A stretch of DNA of 34,191 bases. Origin: Myxococcales bacterium UBA1660. Its GTDB lineage: Bacteria > Myxococcota_A > Polyangia > Polyangiales > Houyiibacteriaceae. The notes under the pieces are model-generated. The model saw only the letters and a program-made list of their open reading frames with translations, searched no databases and had not been told where the DNA came from. Shown piece after piece: positions 13,790-21,593 of the stretch. The translations under genes and the position numbers were made by a program. Positions within the stretch are counted from its first letter, which is position 1. Every line of letters starts with the position of its first letter. Location of the stretch: the NCBI GenBank assembly GCA_002320815.1, contig DCLA01000016.1, positions 5,422 to 39,612 on the forward strand. The letters run 5' to 3'.

Positions 13790-16021
13790 ATGAGCGCTCC
13801 GATCCTGGGCATCGATCTGGGCACGACCAACTCGGTCGTCGCCGTCGCCGACGGGGTCGAGGCCCGCGTCCTCCCCACGGAGCTGGGCCATCGGCTGATC
13901 CCCTCGGTCGTCTCGTTCCGGCCCGATGGCACCATCGCCGTCGGCGAGGAGGCCCGCGAGCGCCGGCTCATCGACGCCAGGAACACCGTGTACTCGGTGA
14001 AGCGGCTCATCGGTCGCCCCTACGAGGCGCCCGAGGTCTCCCGGGCCAAGCAGCGCTTCGCCTTCGATCTGGTGAAGAACGCGTCCGGCGGCGTGGTCGT
14101 CGACGTACGCGGCGAGACCTACACCCTGACCGAGATCAGCGCCTTCGTGCTCCGCGAGATCAAGCGGGTCGCGCAGGTCGCCCTGGGCGAGCCCTGCCAT
14201 CAGGCGGTGGTCACGGTCCCGGCGAACTTCAACGAGCTGCAGCGCTCGGCCACCAAGGCCGCCGGGCGCGTCGCCGGCCTGGACATCGTGCGCATGGTCA
14301 ACGAGCCCACCGCGGCCGCCCTGGCCTATGGCTATGGCGCCGGGCGCGCCGAGCGGGTGGCCATCTACGACCTCGGCGGGGGAACCTTCGACCTGACGAT
14401 CCTGGAGCTCGAGGAAGACGTCTTCGAGGTCCTCTCCACCGCGGGCGATTCGTTCCTGGGCGGCGACGACCTGGACCTCACCATCGCCCAGCACATGGCG
14501 AGGAACCTGGGCCAGGAGACCGGCTGGGATGCCACGAGCGACCCCCAGGCCTTCGAGCGCATCCGCGCCGCGGCCGAGTGGGCCAAGTGCCAGCTCTCCG
14601 CCCAGCCGGTGGTGAAGGTGGAGGTCGAAGACCTCGAGGGCCCCGAGGGTCCCGTGGACCTCCGGACCGTCATGGATCGGCCCGAGCTCGAGGACCTCAT
14701 CCGCGAGCAGATCGACCGGTCCTTCGAGGTCTGTGACGAAGCCCTGACCGCCGCCGGGCTCCGGCCGACCGACCTGGACAGCGTGGTCCTGGTGGGGGGC
14801 TCGACCCGGATCCCGCTGGTGCGGGAGCGGGTCGAGCATTTCTTCGGCAAGACGCCGCGGACGGAGATCGACCCGGACCTGGTCGTCGCCCAGGGCGCCG
14901 CCATCCTCGGCCTGACCCTCGCCGGCGATGGCGGGCGGAAGCGGCGCCGGTTGGACATCCAGAAGAAGACCTCGGCCGAGCTCGATCGCCTGCGGAAGCT
15001 CCGGGAGGAGCGCCGCCAGGAGCTCCCGCCGCAGCCGGCCTTCGCGCCCACCGCGCAGGTCGAGGCGCCGCCGCCTCCTCCGACGCCACCGCCCCAGGCC
15101 CTGCGAAAGAAGCCGAAGGCGGAGCCTTCGCTCATCGAGGAGCTCGACCTCGACGAGCTGGAGCCGGTGTCGTCCAACAGCCTCAAAGCCGACCTGGCGC
15201 GCTTGGGCTTCGATACGCCAAAGCCGGTCTCCACCGCGCCGAGTCTCCGACGGGACCTGGACTCGCTCGGCTTCGATCCCCTGGAGCTCGATCTCCCCGA
15301 CCACCTGGACAGCGACGTGCCGGTGGACCTGCCCACGGTGGACGCGCCGCCACGGATTCACGGCCAGGCGAAGGTCGGCGTCGGCGGGGCCAGCGGTCGC
15401 GAGAACACCGCCCCCTTCCAGCTCGACGACCCGCTCGCCTTCGACGATGGGGGGCTTCCTCCGTTGCCGGCCCTGGAAAGCGAGCCCCCCGGCTCCGCCA
15501 CGCCGCTGACCACCTCGCGCCGCGACGGGACCCTGGCCTTCGGCACCGGCACCGACGCCGCGCCGATCCCCTCGCCTTCCCTGAGCCTCGGGGACCGGCC
15601 CGCCCCGCTCCTGATGGACGTCACCCCCCACGCGTTGGGGGTCGAACTCACCGGGGGCTACGCCCAGGTCTTGATCCGGCGCCACGCCCCGATCCCCGCC
15701 GAGGCCGCGCGGGTCTTCAGCACCGGTCGCGATGACCAGGACTCGGTGAGTATCCGGGTCTGTCAGGGCGAGAGCGAGCAGTTCGCCGAGAACCAGCCGC
15801 TGGGCGAGGTGGAGCTGACCGGTCTGCCCGCCGGGCCCCGGGGCACGGTGCGGGTCCAGGTCGCCTTCCAGCTCGACGCCAGCGGGAACCTGGACGTGAA
15901 GGCGATCGACGTGACCAGCGGTCGCGAGCAGGTGATCCGGATCAACCTGCTCGGCGGCGCCGACGACCAGGAGCTGGACGCCCTGAGCGAGCGCCACGAG
16001 GAGCTGGTGGGGAACGCGTGA
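13790..16021 (+). CDS. Divergent Hsp70 chaperone with long linker insert and no lid
   Basis: A 743-residue Hsp70. The nucleotide-binding domain (1 to about 379) is intact, with GIDLGTTNS (7-15), IYDLGGGTFDLT (192-203) and VGGSTR (335-340). Canonical DnaK then has a short linker of about 10 residues. Here about 225 residues of basic, proline-rich and acidic low-complexity sequence intervene (about 380-605). A beta substrate-binding domain follows from LLMDVTPHALGVELTGG (607 on). The chain ends at 743 just after this domain, so the alpha-helical lid of DnaK is missing. The insert holds two copies of a 12-residue motif. The 3' end overlaps the J-domain gene (GTGA), so the pair is coupled. It is unlikely to be the housekeeping DnaK; a dedicated chaperone for a specific client is plausible. 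Confidence 0.9.
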   Translation: MSAPILGIDLGTTNSVVAVADGVEARVLPTELGHRLIPSVVSFRPDGTIAVGEEARERRLIDARNTVYSVKRLIGRPYEAPEVSRAKQRFAFDLVKNASGGVVVDVRGETYTLTEISAFVLREIKRVAQVALGEPCHQAVVTVPANFNELQRSATKAAGRVAGLDIVRMVNEPTAAALAYGYGAGRAERVAIYDLGGGTFDLTILELEEDVFEVLSTAGDSFLGGDDLDLTIAQHMARNLGQETGWDATSDPQAFERIRAAAEWAKCQLSAQPVVKVEVEDLEGPEGPVDLRTVMDRPELEDLIREQIDRSFEVCDEALTAAGLRPTDLDSVVLVGGSTRIPLVRERVEHFFGKTPRTEIDPDLVVAQGAAILGLTLAGDGGRKRRRLDIQKKTSAELDRLRKLREERRQELPPQPAFAPTAQVEAPPPPPTPPPQALRKKPKAEPSLIEELDLDELEPVSSNSLKADLARLGFDTPKPVSTAPSLRRDLDSLGFDPLELDLPDHLDSDVPVDLPTVDAPPRIHGQAKVGVGGASGRENTAPFQLDDPLAFDDGGLPPLPALESEPPGSATPLTTSRRDGTLAFGTGTDAAPIPSPSLSLGDRPAPLLMDVTPHALGVELTGGYAQVLIRRHAPIPAEAARVFSTGRDDQDSVSIRVCQGESEQFAENQPLGEVELTGLPAGPRGTVRVQVAFQLDASGNLDVKAIDVTSGREQVIRINLLGGADDQELDALSERHEELVGNA
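15179..15277 (+). repeat. Duplicated 12-residue motif in the Hsp70 insert
   Basis: Residues 464-475 (SLKADLARLGFD) and 485-496 (SLRRDLDSLGFD) match at eight of twelve positions, 21 residues apart. The codons differ (AGC CTC AAA against AGT CTC CGA), so the copies have been kept at protein level rather than arising recently. Confidence 0.65.
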
Positions 16022-16518
16022 ACGACAAGCTCGCGCGGCTCGACTACTACACCCTCCTCGGCGTCGACGCCGGGGCGAGCACGGCCGACATCAAGCGCGC
16101 CTTCCGGGGCTTTGCCCGGCGCTACCACCCGGACCGCTTCGCGGCGGCCGCCGAGGAGAAGCGCGAGCGCGCCACGGCCATCTACCGCCGGGGGAGCGAG
16201 GCGTACCAGGTCCTCACCGACCCGCGGGCGCGCGCTCTCTACGACGAGGGGCTCCGGCGCGGGATCCTGCGGCTCGACCCCGCCGCGGGCGATGCGGCGA
16301 CCCGTCGACGGGCGGCGCCGGCCGCGCCCGCGCGGCCCCAGGGGCCTCCGATCCGCTCGACCCAGGCCCGGCTCTACTTCGAGAAGGGCGTCCAGGCGGC
16401 CCACCAGGGGGATTGGCGCCGCTGCTGGCAGCTCCTGCAGACCGCGCTGGAGCTCGAGCCCGGGAACGACTTCCTGCAGAGCCGGCTGGACCAGGTCCGT
16501 GCCCGGCTGCGCACCTGA
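16018..16518 (+). CDS. J-domain (DnaJ-like) co-chaperone with a C-terminal TPR
   Basis: A 166-residue protein. The J domain spans residues about 9-75 with the invariant HPD at 37-39 (RYHPDRF). It stimulates Hsp70 ATPase activity. The zinc-finger and client-binding domains of classical DnaJ are absent. Instead a Pro/Ala-rich linker leads to one TPR-like hairpin (LYFEKGVQAAHQGDWRRCWQ, then LLQTALELEPGN). The GTG start overlaps the Hsp70 stop (GTGA), which couples the two and identifies this as the partner of that Hsp70. The TPR could bind the Hsp70 insert or bring in the client, but this is inference. Confidence 0.88.
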   Translation: MNDKLARLDYYTLLGVDAGASTADIKRAFRGFARRYHPDRFAAAAEEKRERATAIYRRGSEAYQVLTDPRARALYDEGLRRGILRLDPAAGDAATRRRAAPAAPARPQGPPIRSTQARLYFEKGVQAAHQGDWRRCWQLLQTALELEPGNDFLQSRLDQVRARLRT

Positions 16519-16520
16519 GG

Positions 16521-16526
16521 TATCGT
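16521..16526 (+). promoter_or_regulatory. Candidate -10 TATCGT for the universal stress protein
   Basis: TATCGT lies 3 nt after the J-domain stop and 6 nt before the GTG of the next gene. The gap CACGCC contains no Shine-Dalgarno. Confidence 0.45.
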
Positions 16527-16532
16527 CACGCC

Positions 16533-16988
16533 GTGCCCCACAAGAGGATCGTCTGCACCACCGACTTCTCCGAAGCGAGCGACCACGCCGTCCGGGAGGG
16601 CGCCGAGCTGGCGGCGGCCCTCGGCGCGGAGTTGATCCTCCTGCACGTGAGCGCGCCGACCCCGCCCCCGGTGAGCGGGGGGCTCTTCCCCACCGAGGCC
16701 GAGCTCACCCGGGCCGCCGAGAGCGCCCGCGAGAAGGTGCAGCACGAGCTGAGCCAGGTCCGGGACCGCTGCGGGGTCCCGGCGGAGGTCCGCCTGGCCG
16801 AGGCCCACGACGCCAGCCCGGTGGAGGGCATCCTCGGCTTCGTCGAGAGTGAAGGCGTCGACCTCGTGGTCATCGCCACCGCGGGCCGCTCCGGGCTCCA
16901 GCGCTGGCTCATCGGGTCGGTGACCGAGCGGGTCGTGCGCCACGCGAAGTGCGCGGTGCTGACCGTCAAGGTCCCCCCGCCCGCCTGA
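16533..16988 (+). CDS. Universal stress protein (UspA family)
   Basis: A 151-residue single-domain Usp. It begins KRIVCTTDFSEASDHAVREG, the usual first strand and helix, and ends with GRSGLQRWLIGSVTERVV and HAKCAVLTV. The G-x2-G-x9-G-S/T arrangement there is the ATP-binding signature of the ATP-binding Usp subclass. Length matches the family. The function is cytoplasmic stress tolerance, with no specific partner visible. The GTG start is supported by the fold beginning immediately after it; the frame is open further upstream only as a shadow of the J gene. It is adjacent to the chaperone pair, so a stress-response grouping is plausible, although its own close TANNNT hexamer argues for separate transcription. 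Confidence 0.9.
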   Translation: MPHKRIVCTTDFSEASDHAVREGAELAAALGAELILLHVSAPTPPPVSGGLFPTEAELTRAAESAREKVQHELSQVRDRCGVPAEVRLAEAHDASPVEGILGFVESEGVDLVVIATAGRSGLQRWLIGSVTERVVRHAKCAVLTVKVPPPA

Positions 16989-17089
16989 CCGCGCTGCCAC
17001 GCGATCCGGGGTGCTGCGGCATCTCGCCTCGATCGACCACCGAGGATCGGGCCAGAAGGGTCGGCAAGGATCTTGAATGGTGTAGGGGC

Positions 17090-18778
17090 GTGCAACAGTC
17101 TTCCCCCACTCGCATCGAAGGTCGTGAAAGCAAGGCCAAGGGCCCGCGCCTCGATGTCGGCAGCCTCCTCGACGACCGGTACCGCCTCCTGGGCGAGATC
17201 GGCGAGGGCGGCATGGGCCGCGTCTACGAGGCCTACGACGAGACCCGCGGCCAGATGGTCGCGGTGAAGGTCATGAGCCCCAAGTGGGCGAACGACGACA
17301 AGGCCCGGGCGCGCTTCATGCGCGAGGTGGAGGCGACCAAGCGGATCCGCCACCCGAACGTGGTCGAGGTCTACGGGGCAGGATTCTGCGACGAAGAGCA
17401 GAACCGCCCCTACCTGGCCATGGAGCGGCTCTACGGGACCAGCCTGTGGCACTACGTCCACTGCCCGGTCCAGGGCCACGGCCCCGTCGATGTACCCATG
17501 GCCGTCGACCTGATGGAGCAGGCGGCCCAGGCCCTCGAGGCGACCCACGAGGCGGGAGTCATCCACCGCGACGTGAAGCCGGAGAACTTCCTGCTCACCC
17601 GGGGTCCGAACGACGAGCCGATCATCAAGCTCCTCGACTTCGGTCTGGTGCAGGTGAGCTTCGGCGAAGGCCCCAAGCTCACCGAGGAGGGCACCTTCGT
17701 CGGCACGCCGGAGTACATGGCGCCGGAGCTGGCCTTCGGTCACCCGGCGAGCCCCCGCACGGACGTCTACGGGCTGGCTTCGGCTTTCTACGAGCTGGTC
17801 ACCGGGAAGATGGCCTTCTCCGGGAAGACCCACTTCGAGATCATCTCCAAGAAGCAGAAGAACCGGGCCCCCACCCTCTCCGAAGGCAACGGCAGCCTCG
17901 AGTTCTCCCCTGCCATGGAGGACGTGATCGCCCGGGCGCTTTCCCGCTCGCCCGAGAAGCGTCAGGAGAACCCCAGCGCCCTGGCGCGCGAGCTCCGCCG
18001 GACCCTCGAAGGCAAGGCGCCCCAGACCGAGAACCGGGGCGCCGCCGTCGCCGCGGCCCCTCGCGCCCCCAAGATCTCCGAGCACGAGTCCGGGCCCCGG
18101 CGTCGCGCTCCCGCTCTCTCGCCCGATTCCGTCGCCCTGCGCGCGGTGGGGGATCGCCGACCCCGGCGCATCGCGGTGGCGGTGGTGGCCATCCTCGCGG
18201 TCCTGGGCGGCCTCGGGTACGCGGCCTATACCGGCGCGTTTCACACCGAGGGGTCCGAGACCGGCGCCGCGCCGGCGGCCCAGGAACCCGTCCGCGTGGC
18301 CGCTGCCGGCGAAGAGCCGGAGCCGATGTTCGACCTGGACGTCGACGGCAACGGCGCCGGGGTGAACGACGAGGCGGCGGCGGTCGAGACCGTGCCCGCC
18401 GAGGTCGCCAGCGGAGCCGACGAGGCGGCCGCGGAGGCCGAGCCCGAGGCGCCCGCGCCGGTAGCCGCTGCGCCGGAGCCCGTTCGGACCCAGCCGGCCC
18501 GGGCCGCTCGCCCGGCGCCCGCGCGACGCGCGGCGCGTCGCGCCGAGCCGGCCGCGCAGGACGACCTCGCGGCCCTGGCCGACCGCGCCGACGCGGTGGC
18601 CGAGGCCGAGCCCGCGAGCGAGCCGGTGGCCAGCGCCGAGCCGGTGGCGGCGGCGCCGGCCGAGGAAGCGCCGGCGGAGCCGAGCGCTCCGGAGAGCTCC
18701 GAGCCCGACGTCTCGGCGGCGATCGACGACGCGATGGGCAGCATCGACGAGATCGACTTGGAGAGCAGCCTGCTCTGA
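17090..18778 (+). CDS. Ser/Thr protein kinase, single-pass membrane (kinase B)
   Basis: A 562-residue Hanks kinase. The catalytic domain (about 31-300) is complete: GEGGMGRV (38-45), K60 in VAVKVM, HRDVKPEN (159-166), DFG (183-185), and GTPEYMAPE (205-213) ending the activation loop. A juxtamembrane stretch of about 60 residues follows, then a transmembrane helix (about 359-380). The outer tail of about 180 residues is Ala/Glu/Pro-rich and disordered, with no sensor domain. The start is uncertain: the GTG at 17090 has only a poorly spaced AGGGG one base away. The gene converges on an FHA protein gene across a strong terminator. FHA domains bind phosphothreonine, so a functional link is plausible although transcription is separate. 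Confidence 0.92.
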   Translation: MQQSSPTRIEGRESKAKGPRLDVGSLLDDRYRLLGEIGEGGMGRVYEAYDETRGQMVAVKVMSPKWANDDKARARFMREVEATKRIRHPNVVEVYGAGFCDEEQNRPYLAMERLYGTSLWHYVHCPVQGHGPVDVPMAVDLMEQAAQALEATHEAGVIHRDVKPENFLLTRGPNDEPIIKLLDFGLVQVSFGEGPKLTEEGTFVGTPEYMAPELAFGHPASPRTDVYGLASAFYELVTGKMAFSGKTHFEIISKKQKNRAPTLSEGNGSLEFSPAMEDVIARALSRSPEKRQENPSALARELRRTLEGKAPQTENRGAAVAAAPRAPKISEHESGPRRRAPALSPDSVALRAVGDRRPRRIAVAVVAILAVLGGLGYAAYTGAFHTEGSETGAAPAAQEPVRVAAAGEEPEPMFDLDVDGNGAGVNDEAAAVETVPAEVASGADEAAAEAEPEAPAPVAAAPEPVRTQPARAARPAPARRAARRAEPAAQDDLAALADRADAVAEAEPASEPVASAEPVAAAPAEEAPAEPSAPESSEPDVSAAIDDAMGSIDEIDLESSLL

Positions 18779-18822
18779 GCGCCGCTCGGCCCATCCGTCG
18801 AACCTCTCGAACCCACTCGAAA

Positions 18823-18859
18823 ACAAAAGGGGCGACCGCTATGGCGGCGCCCCTTTTGT
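18823..18859. terminator. Strong bidirectional intrinsic terminator
   Basis: Perfect 12-nt arms, ACAAAAGGGGCG at 18823-18834 and CGCCCCTTTTGT at 18848-18859, enclose an inner CCGC/GCGG stem. A-tracts and T-tracts flank the GC core on both sides, so it can stop transcription of kinase B (plus) and the FHA gene (minus). It is the clearest terminator in the window. Confidence 0.88.
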
Positions 18860-18920
18860 CGTCTCTTCGGCTCTTCGGGTCCGACCCGAGAGGCGGTGAC
18901 CGCGGCAAACTCGCTCCGGT

Positions 18921-19766
18921 TCAGCGGTAGGTGAAGCGGAGCTCGTAGTCGCAGACTTGGACGATGTCGCCCTCGTCGATGCGCTTGCTGTCGATCCGAC
19001 GGCCCTGGTGCTCGATGCCGTTCGTGCTGCCGAGGTCCTTGATGTAGAAGGCGCCGCCCTGGAAGACGATGGCGGCGTGGCGCCGGGAGATGTTGCCGTC
19101 CTTGATGGGGAGGTCGGCGGTCTTGCTGCCGCGACCGATGACGAACTCCTCCTTCGTCACCGGGATCTTCTGACCGTTGAAGATCACGTAGAGCGAGGGG
19201 AGCGGCGAGCCCCCGTAGCCGCCGCCGAGGGGCGGCGGACCCTGCCCCGGGAGGGGCGGCGGTGCGCTGGGCCGACCCGGCCGAGGCGGCGGCGGGTAAC
19301 TCGAAGGCCCACCACCCCCTGCGGGGTAGGCGGGCTGCGACGGGGGCTGTGGCTGCTGAGGCGGGTATCCGCCGCCGTAGCCGCCGCCGTACCCGCCCGA
19401 GCGGGGCGGGGGCGGGGGCGCGCTGGGGATCGACGGCCGCGGCGCCGGCGCCTGACTGAGGCTGGGGATCCCGGGAGGCGGCGCTCCGGGATACCCCCCG
19501 CGCGACGGGGCCGGACCGGGGACCGCCGAGGGGGGCGGACCGGGGACCGCGGACGGCGCCGGACCGGGCATCGGCGGTCGGGGCATCCCCGGCTGCGAGG
19601 GCGAGCGGACACCGTAGTTCCGAGAGCGGGCGTACTGCCGCATCGCCTCGTTGATGAGGTAGTCGACGGAGCACTCGAGCTCGCCGCTCATCTGGCCGAA
19701 GATCTCCCAGAGGTAGTCCCGGCACTGAAAGCTGCGAAGAGTCTTCTTGTTCTGGTCGTGACTCAC
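18921..19766 (-). CDS. FHA-domain protein with small N-terminal helical domain
   Basis: A 281-residue protein. The first 50 residues (SFQCRDYLWEIFGQMSGE, then LECSVDYLINEAMRQY) form a helical unit resembling a ribbon-helix-helix or dimerisation domain. A Pro/Gly-rich linker of about 135 residues follows, with repeats (PSAVPGP twice, GGYGGGYGGGY). The C-terminal FHA domain (about 190-281) has FVIGRG, SRRHA and GSTNG, the conserved loops that read phosphothreonine. It should therefore dock onto a phosphorylated kinase or substrate. GAGG lies 8 nt before the GTG start. It is the second gene of a minus-strand operon, 10 nt after the HEAT-like lipoprotein gene, and faces kinase B across the terminator. 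Confidence 0.88.
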   Translation of the reverse strand: MSHDQNKKTLRSFQCRDYLWEIFGQMSGELECSVDYLINEAMRQYARSRNYGVRSPSQPGMPRPPMPGPAPSAVPGPPPSAVPGPAPSRGGYPGAPPPGIPSLSQAPAPRPSIPSAPPPPPRSGGYGGGYGGGYPPQQPQPPSQPAYPAGGGGPSSYPPPPRPGRPSAPPPLPGQGPPPLGGGYGGSPLPSLYVIFNGQKIPVTKEEFVIGRGSKTADLPIKDGNISRRHAAIVFQGGAFYIKDLGSTNGIEHQGRRIDSKRIDEGDIVQVCDYELRFTYR

Positions 19767-19776
19767 TCGATCCGCC

Positions 19777-21348
19777 TCACTCCCCGCCCTCGGCGGCTTC
19801 CGCTTCCTCAGCCGCTGCCGGCTCGTCGTCGGGGCTCGCCAGGCGCTCCTGGAGCTCCTCGATGGCGTCGGTGGCCACCGCGCCGACCGTGGTCAGCTCG
19901 AGGCGCTCCCACGAGTCGCCGACGGTCTCGGCGCGGTCGCTCGAGAGGCGCTGCATCTTGGCGACGTCCGCCTGGGTACCGCGGCGCTCGATGAAGCGCA
20001 GCGCGAGGACCCGCTTGAACCACTCGGGCGCGGAGAGCTGGCGCTCGACCACCTCGACCGGCTGCGGGGTCATCTGGCTCATCCGGGTCGCGTAGCCCTC
20101 CAGCTCCTCGGGTTCGTACTCGGCGTCGCCGCCGGGGAGCTTGGTGAGGAACTCGGGGATGACGTCCGAGCCGCCGAGGGCGAGCACGAGCTCACCCGCG
20201 CGCCAGCGGAGACGCTTCTTCAGATCGTCGTTGTCGGCGGACTCGACCAGGGGCCAGAGGCGGGGGATGGCCGTCCGGCTGCGCGCGTCGCCCACGCGGT
20301 CGAAGGCGTAGTCGCGCACGTTGATGGGGTTGTTCTCGTCGAGGGCCAGGGTCAGGACCTGGTCGAGCTGCGGCTCCTCGATGTTGCCCTCCAGCGCCAT
20401 CAGGGCCTTCTGGCGGCGGAGGTTGATCGCCTCCTGGGCGCCGGCGGGCATGGAGGCGGGCGGAGCGGCGGAGGCGACCTCGAGGAGGCGGGTCCGGACG
20501 GCGTCCTGGCCGGCGAGGTGCTTCATGGCCGGGAAGGCGCCGTCGTTGAGGAAGTTCTCGCGGTTCACGACGGCGATGTTGGTGATGCGGTCGTCGCTCA
20601 CCTCCTGGCCCTCCATGGCCTCGCGGATCTCACTCTTCAGCCAGTCGATGAACTCGCTGCTCTCCATCTCGCGCTCGATGGCGACGAGGCGCTCACCGGC
20701 GGCCTGCTTGGTCTCCTCATCGCCGATCTGCCCGATGAGCTCGGTGACCTTCACCAGGGCCTGCTGGGGCATGTGGGCGTTGAGGCCCTCGACCATCTGG
20801 CGCGCGGCGGGGCTGCCCAGCGAGCGGACGACCTGTTCGGCCGAGTAGTTGCCGGCCAGGCTGCGGTTGGCGAAGTCGGCGGCGTACCACCCCACGACGG
20901 CGTCGGTGAGCTGTTGGCGCGCCTGCGGGCTGGCGTGGGGGATCAACAGATAGGCGGCGTCCTTGGCCCGGGTCTGCCGCGGTGGCGGCCCGAGGTCGTC
21001 GTCCGCGTTCTCGTCGGACCCGCTCATCATCTCCAGGAGACCCGGGACCATGCCGGCCACGATCTCCTCGACCGCGCCCGCGTCCTGGCTCTGCAGCGTC
21101 TGGAGGGACTGCTGCAGGAGCGCGACGCCATCTTCGTCCTGGCGCTCCATCTCCACGAGGGCGAGGGCGGCCTTGATCCGCAGGTCGATCGGATACCGAT
21201 CGGCGAGCATGACCGCCACGATCTTGCCGGGCCCCTTCTGGGTCCGCTTCCAGTAGTCGATGTCCTCGCCGGTGACCTTGCACCCCGACAGCAGAGAGAG
21301 GCCCATCATCAGGACCAGGCAGGACAGGATTCGTCGGCGTACGTGCAT
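19777..21348 (-). CDS. HEAT-repeat-like lipoprotein
   Basis: A 523-residue lipoprotein. The signal peptide ends LLSGC with lipidated Cys at residue 23. The mature protein is almost wholly helical with HEAT-like units: IDLRIKAALALVEMERQDED near the N-terminus and, later, NNPINVRDYAFDRVGDARSR. It is acidic overall, with a Glu/Ala-rich C-terminal tail. Such solenoids are usually scaffolds. The ATG at 21348 begins the signal peptide and has GGAG 3 nt upstream; the longer open frame before it lacks any signal sequence. A possible -10 TAGTAT lies at 21411-21416 on the minus strand. It is operonic with the cytoplasmic FHA gene, so the two lie on opposite sides of the inner membrane. Confidence 0.78.
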   Translation of the reverse strand: MHVRRRILSCLVLMMGLSLLSGCKVTGEDIDYWKRTQKGPGKIVAVMLADRYPIDLRIKAALALVEMERQDEDGVALLQQSLQTLQSQDAGAVEEIVAGMVPGLLEMMSGSDENADDDLGPPPRQTRAKDAAYLLIPHASPQARQQLTDAVVGWYAADFANRSLAGNYSAEQVVRSLGSPAARQMVEGLNAHMPQQALVKVTELIGQIGDEETKQAAGERLVAIEREMESSEFIDWLKSEIREAMEGQEVSDDRITNIAVVNRENFLNDGAFPAMKHLAGQDAVRTRLLEVASAAPPASMPAGAQEAINLRRQKALMALEGNIEEPQLDQVLTLALDENNPINVRDYAFDRVGDARSRTAIPRLWPLVESADNDDLKKRLRWRAGELVLALGGSDVIPEFLTKLPGGDAEYEPEELEGYATRMSQMTPQPVEVVERQLSAPEWFKRVLALRFIERRGTQADVAKMQRLSSDRAETVGDSWERLELTTVGAVATDAIEELQERLASPDDEPAAAEEAEAAEGGE

Positions 21349-21495
21349 CGGCTCCGTCACCCGCTCGGCGAGCGCCAAATGGACGCTCGTACCCCGCGGA
21401 AGTCGCGACGATACTAGAGAAATCTCCCCAGTGATCAAGACTTGGGACATACGGTTTCTCGCAGGCGCCATGTCGGGCGGGAATCTGCAGAAAAG

Positions 21496-21539
21496 TTGAC
21501 CCGATCGGAGGACCCTCCTTACAACGGACGCAGTAAGGA
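21496..21539 (+). promoter_or_regulatory. Candidate ftsK promoter with operator-like inverted repeat
   Basis: TTGACC (21496-21501) is followed 18 nt later by TACAAC (21520-21525), four of six matches to the -10 consensus. The inverted repeat TCCTTAC (21516-21522) and GTAAGGA (21533-21539), spaced 10 nt, overlaps the -10 and the transcription start, the usual position for a repressor. The 245-nt gap 21349-21593 holds nothing else clear except the minus-strand TAGTAT noted with the lipoprotein. Confidence 0.5.
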
Positions 21540-21593
21540 ACCTACTTGGGCGCACATCGTACGACATCGAGCCGATCCTCCGCGGGCGACGTG

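Noticed and set aside
18841..18930. Small plus-strand reading frame starting in the terminator after kinase B
   Set aside because: The ATG lies in the terminator loop, and the frame crosses the hairpin and the 3' end of the FHA gene. No Shine-Dalgarno or domain is present.
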